DNA from: Alphaproteobacteria bacterium
Lineage (GTDB): Bacteria > Pseudomonadota > Alphaproteobacteria > Sphingomonadales > Sphingomonadaceae
Assembly (NCBI GenBank): GCA_028293055.1
Contig: JAQGLD010000034.1
Coordinates: 1 to 8,700, forward strand
DNA length: 8,700 nucleotides
Reading direction: 5' to 3'
Shown here: positions 1-6,005 of the stretch, in pieces
Numbering within the stretch: the first letter of the stretch is position 1
Layout of the letters: every line of letters begins with the position of its first letter
The notes under the pieces: generated by a model
The model's input: the letters and a program-made list of their open reading frames with translations, nothing else
Told to the model about the DNA's origin: nothing
The model's database searches: none
Translations under genes and position numbers: made by a program

Positions 1-478
1 AGTCCACTTCATGGATTCCGACCAGGGCATCCATCGCCGACGACCACAAGGTGCGACGCAGCGACGGTTCGAGCGCGCAGAGCGGACCCGTGACGTGCAG
101 GGAGGGCCGTCCTAGCGGCACGAATCCCTCGACCTCGCGCATCACGAAGAATGGCGCGCCGAGGGCGTCCTCGCCGGGCTCGACCCCCATCAGCGGCGGC
201 ACCGGCACCGTGCCGGCGCGGGCGACTCCCTCGATGATGCGATATTCGCGGGTCACGTCGGGCTTGAGGAACAATTGCTTTGCGCGCGGCTCGCGGCGGA
301 CGACAAAGGCCTGCTCGGGTCCGTCCCCGTCGCGGCAGGTGAAGCGAAGCATGTCGCTCGACTGACCACCGGCCAGGGGCCGGACCTCGAGGACTCGCGG
401 TGCCGCCCCGAAACCGTCCCGCACCTGTACCCAGCGCTGCAGGCGCGCGACGGCCTCCTCGGAGGTCAGGCGTTCCAC
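1..478 (-). CDS. APH/ACAD10-like phosphotransferase family protein, N-terminal part (3' end off-window)
   Basis: About 159 N-terminal residues are visible; the gene runs off the left edge, so the catalytic HxD and DxD motifs are not in view. Seen: an LAGGQSSDM loop matching the Gly-rich nucleotide-binding turn of aminoglycoside-phosphotransferase-like kinases, then FVVRREP (the strand that precedes or carries the ATP-contact basic residue), TREYRIIEGV (the helix with the conserved Glu), VPVPP, and GAPFFVMREVEGFVP, the typical hinge of the ACAD10/ACAD11-N-terminal-like subfamily. Members of this family phosphorylate small hydroxylated metabolites; ACAD10/11 kinase domains act on 4-hydroxyacyl-CoA. 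The start is taken as GTG at 478, giving MERLTSEEAVARLQRW; it lies inside the last codons of the upstream LLM gene (13-base overlap), which suggests translational coupling in one operon. No strong ribosome binding site precedes it, so the exact start is uncertain. The substrate is unknown. Confidence 0.8.
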   Translation of the reverse strand, partial: MERLTSEEAVARLQRWVQVRDGFGAAPRVLEVRPLAGGQSSDMLRFTCRDGDGPEQAFVVRREPRAKQLFLKPDVTREYRIIEGVARAGTVPVPPLMGVEPGEDALGAPFFVMREVEGFVPLGRPSLHVTGPLCALEPSLRRTLWSSAMDALVGIHEVD

Positions 479-1506
479 GCGTCGACGAGCCCGTGCAGCT
501 TGTCCGAGGTGCTGCCGTGGATCATGATCTCGTCGGCGCCGGCGTCGATATATTTGCGCAGGGTGAACGCCACCTCGGCCGAGCTTCCCATCGCGGAGGT
601 GGAGGGAATCCAGTGGGCCGGCATCGCGTCGGTAAGCTCGATAAGCTCGTGGCGCGACAGCGCCTTGTCGATCGCCTTGCTGCCCGCCGCGAGCGCGCGC
701 GGATCGTTGCGGTAGGCGGCCAGGTCCGCCGGATCCCAGCCGTTGATCGCAACGAGCTGGTCGCCGAGCCCGTTGACGTGGAAATAGCCGGCACCGCGCG
801 AGTGGATGGCGAGCCTGGTTTCCCGCTCGTCGAGGTCGGGCGCGGAGACGACGGCGGCGATGATCCTGACCGATGCCGGGTCGCGACCAGCCTCGACGGC
901 GCCTTCGCGCACGATCCGCGCCGAATTGGCCACCGCCTCGACCGACAGAAAGGGATGGAGGATGACTCCGTCATAGACCGCGCCAGCCATCTTGAGCGTC
1001 TTCGGACCGACCGCCGCGAGGTAGAGCGGCGGCGGCGCGATCGGCAGGATGGTCGGCAGCTTGATCATCGGGAAGTTGCCGGCCGGGCCATCATAGGTGA
1101 TCGCCTCGCCAGTCCACAGCCGACGCAGCAGGGTGGCGACATCGCGCATCGACGCGATCTTCGGCTCGGCTATTCCATAACCCTGCCATCGCCAGTCCGC
1201 CGACTTGCCGAACCCCATCCGGAACCGGCCGTCGCACAAGGCCTGCAGCGTCTGACCGGTGGAGGCGAGAACCATCGGGTGACGCACATTCATCGGCGTC
1301 ACCGCAAGGCCCAGCATTATCCGTTCGGTGACCTGGCTGACCGCGCCAAGGATGGACGGGAAATCCTTGGTGTCGAAGCGCTCGCCGAGCCAGATCGCGC
1401 CGAGACCGATCTCCTCGGCGATCCGCGCCTGCTTCAGCCCGTCCCTCGGATCCGCGCCTCCGCCCGGAAGGATGTAGCACCCCAATTGCGCGGCGATCTT
1501 GCTCAC
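466..1506 (-). CDS. LLM class flavin-dependent oxidoreductase (luciferase-like monooxygenase)
   Basis: This is a 346-residue TIM-barrel luciferase-like protein, normal length for the family. Seen: EEIGLGAIWLGERF near residues 31-44 (the usual 'G..whs.W..E' segment), LGLAVTPMNVRHPMVLAS at 65-82 (the flavin-site strand, 'T.v...RHP..lA'), then LCDGRFRMGFGKS at 90-102 ('GR...G.G'), all in family order. Members use reduced FMN or F420 for oxygenation or hydride transfer. It resembles 'F420-dependent'-named LLM groups, but F420 is rare in sphingomonads, so FMNH2 is at least as likely; the cofactor cannot be fixed from sequence. I choose GTG at 1506 because an AAGGAGG sits 4 bases upstream and the protein begins directly with the first barrel strand. 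An in-frame ATG at 1560 would add 18 low-complexity residues (MSNPVKHSKTDN...) that do not look like LLM sequence. It is first of an operon with the phosphotransferase downstream and is divergent from the IclR gene. Confidence 0.9.
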   Translation of the reverse strand: MSKIAAQLGCYILPGGGADPRDGLKQARIAEEIGLGAIWLGERFDTKDFPSILGAVSQVTERIMLGLAVTPMNVRHPMVLASTGQTLQALCDGRFRMGFGKSADWRWQGYGIAEPKIASMRDVATLLRRLWTGEAITYDGPAGNFPMIKLPTILPIAPPPLYLAAVGPKTLKMAGAVYDGVILHPFLSVEAVANSARIVREGAVEAGRDPASVRIIAAVVSAPDLDERETRLAIHSRGAGYFHVNGLGDQLVAINGWDPADLAAYRNDPRALAAGSKAIDKALSRHELIELTDAMPAHWIPSTSAMGSSAEVAFTLRKYIDAGADEIMIHGSTSDKLHGLVDAWNA

Positions 1507-1510
1507 CCCT

Positions 1511-1517
1511 CCTCCTT
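1511..1517 (-). promoter_or_regulatory. Shine-Dalgarno deciding the LLM start (GTG 1506)
   Basis: Read on the minus strand this is AAGGAGG, a full anti-16S match, 4 bases before GTG at 1506. The upstream ATG at 1560 has only a weak GGAAG about 12 bases away. This favours the GTG start and places the ATG in the untranslated leader. Confidence 0.65.
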
Positions 1518-1521
1518 TCAG

Positions 1522-1532
1522 CCGATTATCGG
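1522..1532. promoter_or_regulatory. Short perfect palindrome CCGATTATCGG in the LLM leader
   Basis: Two 5-base arms around a single central T, between the presumed LLM transcription start and its Shine-Dalgarno. It could be an operator half of a two-site arrangement with 1552-1568, or a small RNA hairpin, though the one-base loop makes a DNA site more likely than a hairpin. Chance occurrence cannot be excluded. Confidence 0.25.
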
Positions 1533-1551
1533 TCTTGCTGTGTTTAACAGG

Positions 1552-1568
1552 ATTACTCATTCCGTAAT
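1552..1568. promoter_or_regulatory. Inverted repeat ATTAC-N7-GTAAT, candidate operator
   Basis: Perfect 5-7-5 inverted repeat (arms 1552-1556 and 1564-1568) over the presumed -10 and transcription start of the LLM promoter. The position and the 17-base size would suit a dimeric regulator such as the adjacent IclR protein. Regulator binding is inference; short AT-rich arms are unusual in this GC-rich sequence. Confidence 0.35.
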
Positions 1569-1589
1569 TTTGCTTCCGCTCAGTGTCAA
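1561..1589 (-). promoter_or_regulatory. Candidate promoter of the LLM-phosphotransferase operon
   Basis: On the minus strand a perfect TTGACA (-35) lies at 1589-1584. Seventeen bases on, the -10 position reads TACGGA (1566-1561), a poor match to TATAAT. A consensus -35 with a weak -10 fits a regulated promoter. Transcription would start near 1553, leaving a leader of roughly 45 bases before GTG 1506. An inverted repeat (1552-1568) covers the -10 and start region. Confidence 0.45.
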
Positions 1590-1646
1590 CGGCGGCGGGG
1601 CAGGATGTGAACGATTGGCAAGCCGCGATTGCACGTTTAGGCCTGA

Positions 1647-1658
1647 GGCCACGTGGCC
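1647..1658. promoter_or_regulatory. Perfect palindrome GGCCACGTGGCC upstream of the IclR gene
   Basis: A 12-base perfect palindrome ending 28 bases before the IclR ATG, with another GGCC at 1640-1643 just upstream (GGCC-TGA-GGCC). A weak promoter-like pair, TTGGCA at 1615-1620 and TAGGCC at 1638-1643, would place this palindrome at or just after the transcription start, a usual position for autorepression. GC-rich palindromes arise easily by chance in such DNA, so this is a candidate only. Confidence 0.3.
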
Positions 1659-1686
1659 GCCCGAAGTCGGGGCATGGGGGGAAGAA

Positions 1687-2553
1687 ATGGCGAAGGACAA
1701 AGCGTCGCGAGCCGACGAGAACGGAATGTCCGCGGGCGAGGCGTTAGGCGAGGAAGGCGGCAAGCTCGGAATCCAGTCGATCGAGATCGGAATGCAGCTG
1801 ATGGCGACCCTGGTCGAGCACGCCTTCGACAATCCCCCGCCAATGCTCAAGACGCTGGCCGCAAATGCGGGCATGCCGTCCGCCAAGGCGCACCGCTACA
1901 TGGTCAGCCTTGTGCGCTCCCAGCTGGTGGAGCGCGACACGATCACCGGCCGCTACCGACTCGGCCCGATGGCGCGGCTGATCGGCTTGCGGGCGATCCA
2001 GAGCCTCGACGTGGTCAAGGTCGGCGGGGCGCGGCTTCCGCTGATCTGCGCCGATGTCGGCTTCTCAGTGGCGCTGGCGATCTGGGCCTATGACGGTCCG
2101 ACGATCATCGCGGTCGAGGAGGCGCGGCGTCCGATCACCATCGGCACCCGCGTCGGTGAGATCATGCCCCTGCTCACCTCGGCAACCGGCCAGGTGTTCG
2201 GTGCATGGATGCCGGCCATACTGACCCGCGGCCAGGTGAAGCGCGATTTTTCCACCGGCCGGTCGAGCGGCGGCAAGGCGCCTTCGGAGACCCAGATCGA
2301 GCGCGCCTTCGAAGAGGTCCGCCAGTTGGGCGTCGGCCTGACGCGGGGCGGGGTCAATGCGACGGTCAATGCGGTGTCGGCGCCGATCTTCGACCATCGC
2401 GGAGTGCTGGTGGCGGCATTGTCCACCCTTGGTCCGGCCAACGAGCTCGACGCCGATCCCGAGGGCCGGGTCGCAGTCGCAATCCGGAAATACGCCGACA
2501 TGATTTCGCGCGAGCTCGGCTATACGCGGGAGCTCGCCGCTCAGCCGGGCTGA
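1687..2553 (+). CDS. IclR-family transcriptional regulator
   Basis: A 288-residue protein with IclR architecture. Seen: residues about 28-93 form the winged helix-turn-helix (GIQSIEIGMQLM, then PPPMLKTLAANAGMPSAKAHRY as HTH and LVERDTITGRYRLG as wing), followed by the linker helix and a GAF-like effector domain at about 105-285, with the typical ends GGVNATVNAVSAPIFD and ALSTLGP. IclR proteins act as dimers or tetramers and control catabolic operons, often divergently transcribed from their targets. The start at ATG 1687 is preceded by GGGGGGAAG. The reading frame is open far upstream, but that part only mirrors the antisense LLM gene. The N-terminal ~27 residues are a charged, probably disordered extension. 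It is the only regulator in the window and sits between the two gene groups, so it is the best candidate to control both; the effector is unknown. Confidence 0.92.
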   Translation: MAKDKASRADENGMSAGEALGEEGGKLGIQSIEIGMQLMATLVEHAFDNPPPMLKTLAANAGMPSAKAHRYMVSLVRSQLVERDTITGRYRLGPMARLIGLRAIQSLDVVKVGGARLPLICADVGFSVALAIWAYDGPTIIAVEEARRPITIGTRVGEIMPLLTSATGQVFGAWMPAILTRGQVKRDFSTGRSSGGKAPSETQIERAFEEVRQLGVGLTRGGVNATVNAVSAPIFDHRGVLVAALSTLGPANELDADPEGRVAVAIRKYADMISRELGYTRELAAQPG

Positions 2554-2575
2554 ACCGCGACCCTCCGGTCAGTCC
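2547..2575. terminator. Possible bidirectional hairpin between convergent IclR and VOC genes
   Basis: GGGCTG-a-ACCG pairs with CGGTCAGTCC: 10 pairs including one G-T wobble, one bulged A, and an 8-base loop. The stem contains both stop codons (TGA 2551-2553 on plus; TCA 2569-2571, i.e. TGA on minus). There is no T tract on either side, so any termination would be inefficient or Rho-assisted. Confidence 0.35.
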
Positions 2576-3180
2576 ACGGGGCTGTCGGGGCGGATCAGGC
2601 GCCGCTGCCTGATCCAGGCGACGGCGCCGTCACTATTCCCGTCGCGCGCGGTCTGCGCCTTGAGCTTCTGCCACTCCGCGACGTCGTCAGCCGCCTGAGC
2701 GCCATGCTCCTTCCAGGTCGGCACGATATCCGCTGTCAGCTCGAGCCTGATGTCGTTCGGGTCGCGGAAATAGATGCTGTAGATGATGCCGTGCTCGACC
2801 GGCCCGATGAAGTCGACGCCCTCGGCGCGCAGATGATCGGCCCAGCGATCGACCTCGTCCTTCGAGCCGGCATCTAGGGCGAGATGGTTGAAGATCTCAT
2901 AGGCCGGATGGGTGCTCGCGGCGGCCGGCGGCAGATCGAGCGATTCGAAGAAGGCGATGGTCGAACCGTCGGCAAGCTCGAAGAAGAGATGAATGTAGGG
3001 AAAAGGATCCCCGGTGGACGGAATCGCGTCGTCGATCACCGAGCTGACCAGCTGCATCCGGAGGACTCGGGTGTAGAAATCCACCGTTGCCGCGACGTCA
3101 TGCGTGACATAGGCGGTATGGTGCAGCATCCGCGGCGGCTGCCCCGCAGACAAAGGGGATTCCAGAGCATTAGCGGCCAT
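2569..3180 (-). CDS. VOC family protein (glyoxalase/extradiol dioxygenase fold)
   Basis: A 203-residue vicinal-oxygen-chelate protein. Seen: MLHHTAYVTHDVAATVDFYTRVL (residues 18-40, first beta-alpha-beta module, H21 as likely metal ligand), HLFFELADGSTIAFFES (64-80), then the second module with IFNHLALDA (H99), a helix VDRWADHLRAEGVDF (110-124), and YSIYFRDPNDIRLELTAD (134-151, E147 as the likely third ligand). The two His plus Glu triad fits a divalent-metal enzyme such as an extradiol dioxygenase, glyoxalase or epimerase; the reaction cannot be named. A tail of about 50 residues after the fold (rich in Trp, Lys, Arg) is longer than in minimal VOC proteins. The start is ATG 3180 because AGGAGG lies 5 bases upstream; an ATG at 3204 has no such site. 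It is transcribed alone, divergent from the P450 operon, which suggests a shared control region and a role in the same pathway. Confidence 0.9.
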   Translation of the reverse strand: MAANALESPLSAGQPPRMLHHTAYVTHDVAATVDFYTRVLRMQLVSSVIDDAIPSTGDPFPYIHLFFELADGSTIAFFESLDLPPAAASTHPAYEIFNHLALDAGSKDEVDRWADHLRAEGVDFIGPVEHGIIYSIYFRDPNDIRLELTADIVPTWKEHGAQAADDVAEWQKLKAQTARDGNSDGAVAWIRQRRLIRPDSPVD

Positions 3181-3185
3181 ATGAT

Positions 3186-3191
3186 CCTCCT
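3186..3191 (-). promoter_or_regulatory. Shine-Dalgarno of the VOC gene
   Basis: Minus-strand AGGAGG, 5 bases before ATG 3180. It fixes the start at 3180 rather than at the in-frame ATG 3204, which would place this site inside the coding region. Confidence 0.7.
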
Positions 3192-3249
3192 GGAGCAGTA
3201 CCACGACCGACCCCCGATCACGCTTCGGGAACAGCCAACTAATTCAACA

Positions 3250-3278
3250 TTGCGTTACGCGAGTTTCCATATCATAAT
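3250..3278 (+). promoter_or_regulatory. Candidate promoter of the P450-MFS-thiolase-hydrolase operon
   Basis: TTGCGT at 3250-3255, 17-base spacer, CATAAT at 3273-3278 (5/6). The -35 is weak, which would suit an activated promoter. A start near 3285 leaves a leader of about 95 bases before the P450 ATG at 3381. Its -10 overlaps that of the divergent VOC promoter. Confidence 0.4.
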
Positions 3279-3300
3279 TGCGCACGACAGCCGATGTCAA
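3271..3300 (-). promoter_or_regulatory. Near-consensus sigma-70 promoter of the VOC gene
   Basis: Minus strand: TTGACA at 3300-3295 (6/6), 18-base spacer, TATGAT at 3276-3271 (5/6). This is the best promoter match in the window. Transcription would begin near 3263, giving a leader of about 80 bases. The -10 overlaps the -10 of the candidate P450 promoter on the other strand, so the two promoters should compete or share control. Confidence 0.6.
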
Positions 3301-3310
3301 CGCGCCAGCA

Positions 3311-3357
3311 GGGTCGATGGTGCCGACCCCGCCCACGAAAGCGCGGAACCGGTCGGC
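3311..3357 (+). other. Mutually exclusive hairpins in the P450 leader
   Basis: GGGTCG (3311-3316) pairs perfectly with CGACCC (3324-3329) around a 7-base loop. Alternatively GCCGACC (3322-3328) pairs with GGTCGGC (3351-3357), and inside that CCGC (3329-3332) can pair with GCGG (3343-3346). The two folds share bases 3322-3329, so only one can form. This could be chance in GC-rich DNA, or a post-transcriptional switch ahead of the P450 ribosome binding site at about 3368-3373. Confidence 0.25.
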
Positions 3358-3380
3358 TGAAGAAGCGAGAGGAACGGCAA

Positions 3381-4643
3381 ATGAATGTGTTGAATCCCGC
3401 TACCCGAGGCAGCTGCCCGGTGACCCATGGATTCACCCCCTTCGAGGGCGACTATGTCAGCAACCCCTACCCGTTCTTCAAGCAGCTGCGCGAAGAAGCC
3501 CCGGTCGCCTACTCGCCGGAATATGATCTGTTCCTGGTGACCCGCTTCGAGGACATCGTCTCGGTGTTCAAGAACCGGGAAACCTTCTCCTCCGCCAACG
3601 CCTCGGCGCCGTTCAGCCCGATCTGCGAGGCGGCCCAGTCGATCCTTTCGGCCAATTTCAAGCGCAAGCCGACCTTCAACAATGCGGATCCGCCCCGTCA
3701 CACCGCAATGCGCAGCGCGGCCGCCAAGGTCCTGACGCCGCGGCGCTGGAAGGCGGTCGAGCCGCTGCTTCGTACCTATCTCGACGATCGCCTCGCGCGC
3801 ATCGCCGACCAGGAGGTGGTCGATATCGGAGCGCAGGTCGTCTTCCCGACGACATCCTATGCCGGCTTCGCCTTGCTCGGCTTTCCGCAGGAGGATACGG
3901 AGCTGCTGCAGAGCTGGTGCGGCAAGCGCGTTCTCCTCACTTACGGCCAGCTCAGCGACGAGGATCAGATTCTCGCCGCCCAGCAGCTCGTCGATTTCTG
4001 GCGCTATGTGCACGATTTCGTCCGAATGCGCGAAACCAATCCCGCCGATGATTTCACCAGCGAAGTGCTTGAGGTCGCGCGCAACTCGAATGGCGCGGTC
4101 ACCGTCGAGGATGTGGATTCGATGGTCTATTCGCTCTCTCTGGCCGCACATGAGACGACCGCCAATGCGCTGCTGAACGGGATCAACCAGCTGATGCTGC
4201 ATCGCGATGCGTGGGAGGACCTCCTCGCCGACCGATCGCTCGTCCCAGGCGCAGTCGAGGAGTTGCTGCGCTTCGATTCGCCGACCGTCACCCATCGCCG
4301 CATCGCGAAGATCGACACCGAGATCGGCGGAGTGCCGGTGCCGGCCGGCGCGACCGTCATGCTCATGCTTGGCGCAGGCAATCACGACCCCGAAAGGTTC
4401 GAGAATCCGGAAGAGGTCGACATCCGCCGCAAGAATGCAATCGAGCATCTCGCCTTCGGCAAGAACTGGCATTTCTGCCTCGGGGCGCCGCTCGCCCGGA
4501 TCGAATACAGGATCGTGCTCGAGCGGCTGCTCGAGACCATGCCGGACATGACACTGGCCCAGGAGAAGCCGGTCGAATATATCCCCCTGGTGCTGTTTCG
4601 CGGTCCCTACGGATTGAACGTCCGCCCGAACCTCAAAGCCTGA
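3381..4643 (+). CDS. Cytochrome P450 (soluble bacterial class)
   Basis: A 420-residue soluble P450, normal length for class I bacterial enzymes that receive electrons from a ferredoxin and reductase (none is encoded here). Seen: DPPRHTAMR (103-111, C-helix, heme-propionate contacts), SLAAHETTANAL (253-264, I-helix oxygen-activation motif with E258 and T259), EELLR with the ExxR pair E294/R297, and the heme loop FGKNWHFCLG (359-368) with thiolate ligand C366. Two usually conserved glycines differ: A256 replaces the I-helix Gly of AGxET, and N362 replaces Gly in FGxGxHxCxG. The start is ATG 3381, with AGAGGA 7 bases upstream; an upstream in-frame ATG at 3294 would add an Arg-rich stretch with no P450 similarity and probably lies near the promoter. 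Likely role: hydroxylation of an unactivated carbon of the growth substrate. It is first in a four-gene operon, 4 bases before the MFS start. The family (CYP number) cannot be assigned by eye. Confidence 0.95.
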   Translation: MNVLNPATRGSCPVTHGFTPFEGDYVSNPYPFFKQLREEAPVAYSPEYDLFLVTRFEDIVSVFKNRETFSSANASAPFSPICEAAQSILSANFKRKPTFNNADPPRHTAMRSAAAKVLTPRRWKAVEPLLRTYLDDRLARIADQEVVDIGAQVVFPTTSYAGFALLGFPQEDTELLQSWCGKRVLLTYGQLSDEDQILAAQQLVDFWRYVHDFVRMRETNPADDFTSEVLEVARNSNGAVTVEDVDSMVYSLSLAAHETTANALLNGINQLMLHRDAWEDLLADRSLVPGAVEELLRFDSPTVTHRRIAKIDTEIGGVPVPAGATVMLMLGAGNHDPERFENPEEVDIRRKNAIEHLAFGKNWHFCLGAPLARIEYRIVLERLLETMPDMTLAQEKPVEYIPLVLFRGPYGLNVRPNLKA

Positions 4644-4647
4644 CGCG

Positions 4648-5985
4648 GTGCTGCAGGCGACGACTGCAGGAGGCGCGGCGTTCGACAACCGCGCGGCTCC
4701 GCCCGCTCGGATCGGCTGGACGACGGTGTTCATCCTGTTCGTCTTCTATGTCTTCGCGATGGTCGATCGCCAGGTCATGGCAATGCTGGTCGATCCGATC
4801 CGGCACGATCTGGACATCAGCGATGTCAAGGTCAGCCTGCTGCTCGGCCTGTCCTTCGCGATCTTCTTTTCGACCATCGGCCTCTTCATGGGCTATCTCG
4901 TCGACCGTATCTCGCGCCGTACGCTGATCGCTGTCAGCGTCGCCTTGTGGGGTATTTCCTGCGCCGCCTGCGGGCTTGCCGGAAGCTTCGGCGAGCTGTT
5001 CCTGGCCCGCATGCTGGTCGGGATCGGCGAGGCAGCTCTCGGGCCCGCGGCCTATTCGATGCTTTCCGATTCCTTTGCGCCGCGGCGACTCTCGATGGCC
5101 ATGTCGATCTACTCGGCAGGCGGGCTCGTGGGCGGTGCGATCGCGATCCTCGGCGGGGGACTGATCGTGGAATTCAGCCGCAGCCACGGCCTGATCGTGC
5201 TGCCCATGATCGGCGCATTGAGTTCGTGGCGGCTCGTCTTCTTCCTGACCGGCCTGCCCGGCCCACTGCTCGCCTTGCTCGCCTTTATCGTTCCCGAGCC
5301 TGCCCGTACCGGGCGCCTGGCGGCCGCGGCCGGCCCGTCCAGGACCGGAGTCGGCGGATTCATCCGCGAGCATTGGAAGCTGCTGGCGCTGCTCTGCCTC
5401 GGCTATGGCGGGCTCAACATGATCATCAACAACGTTTTCGCCTGGAGCCCGACCTTCATGAAGAGGTCGCTTGGAATGGCTCCGGTGGACATCGGCCTGA
5501 CCATCGCGGGGCTGCTGCTCTTCTGCGCAGTCCCCGGCCAGGCGGTGATCGGCTGGTGGACCGACCGCCAGGCAGCGCTTGGCCGCGGGGATTCCTATCT
5601 TCGTTATTTCGTCCTCTTCGTGCCGCTCTGCGTTCCGACCGCGATCGCCGGCCTGCTCAGCGGAAGTCCCTTGTGGTTCGCGCTCGGCATGGCTCCGCTC
5701 TTCTTCGTCGCGATGCCGTTCATGGGCGCAGCCGCTGCGGCGCTGCAGCGGATCACCCCGAACGAATATCGCGGACGGATCACGGCCCTGTTCCTGATGA
5801 TCACGATGCTGATCGGAATCGGCGCGGGTCCCACCCTGGTCGCGTTGATCTCTACCGCGCTCGATCCGGCCGGCAAGGCAATGGGTACGGCCCTCGCCAT
5901 CGTTGTCGCAGGCTCCGCCGTCGTGGCGGTCGTCTGCCTTGCTGCCGCCGCGCCACTCTTTCGCCGGACCCTCGAGTCCAGCTGA
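4648..5985 (+). CDS. MFS transporter, Spinster-like
   Basis: A 445-residue inner-membrane transporter with about 12 hydrophobic segments, from TM1 at about 24-39 to the last at about 413-436. Seen: FAMVDRQVMAMLVDPIRHDL (36-55), the D-R-Q-V signature at the end of TM1 of Spinster-like permeases abundant in sphingomonads; GYLVDRISRR (82-91), MFS motif A between TM2 and TM3; RMLVGIGEAALGPAAYSML (121-139), motif similar to the G.GEA..P segment of TM4; and WRLVFFLTGLPG (194-205). A central loop at about 216-240 separates the two six-helix halves. The start is GTG 4648, the only start ahead of TM1, 4 bases after the P450 stop, so translation is probably coupled. No good Shine-Dalgarno is seen. Likely role: proton-coupled import of the pathway substrate, or export of an intermediate; direction is not shown by sequence. 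Confidence 0.93.
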   Translation: MLQATTAGGAAFDNRAAPPARIGWTTVFILFVFYVFAMVDRQVMAMLVDPIRHDLDISDVKVSLLLGLSFAIFFSTIGLFMGYLVDRISRRTLIAVSVALWGISCAACGLAGSFGELFLARMLVGIGEAALGPAAYSMLSDSFAPRRLSMAMSIYSAGGLVGGAIAILGGGLIVEFSRSHGLIVLPMIGALSSWRLVFFLTGLPGPLLALLAFIVPEPARTGRLAAAAGPSRTGVGGFIREHWKLLALLCLGYGGLNMIINNVFAWSPTFMKRSLGMAPVDIGLTIAGLLLFCAVPGQAVIGWWTDRQAALGRGDSYLRYFVLFVPLCVPTAIAGLLSGSPLWFALGMAPLFFVAMPFMGAAAAALQRITPNEYRGRITALFLMITMLIGIGAGPTLVALISTALDPAGKAMGTALAIVVAGSAVVAVVCLAAAAPLFRRTLESS

Positions 5986-6005
5986 ACCCTCTCGAAAGCC
6001 TGAAC

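Noticed and set aside
466..1506. Firm call of F420 dependence for the LLM protein
   Set aside because: Family names suggest F420, but no F420 biosynthesis is visible and the probable host group usually lacks it; FMN cannot be excluded.
1615..1643. TTGGCA-N17-TAGGCC as an IclR gene promoter
   Set aside because: The -35 is fair but the -10 matches poorly; kept only as a note to the nearby palindrome.
400..1686. In-frame upstream extension of the IclR regulator
   Set aside because: It lies antisense to the LLM gene and across its promoter; the IclR domain starts after ATG 1687.
3297..4733. A long open frame (478 codons) on the minus strand opposite the P450 gene
   Set aside because: It is antisense to a P450 with all signature motifs in order, has no recognisable domain, and is the usual by-product of GC-rich codon use.
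4947..6005. In-frame upstream extension of the thiolase over the MFS gene, as a fusion
   Set aside because: The upstream translation is Arg-rich with no similarity, while the MFS frame codes a good membrane protein; the thiolase begins naturally at ATG 6006.
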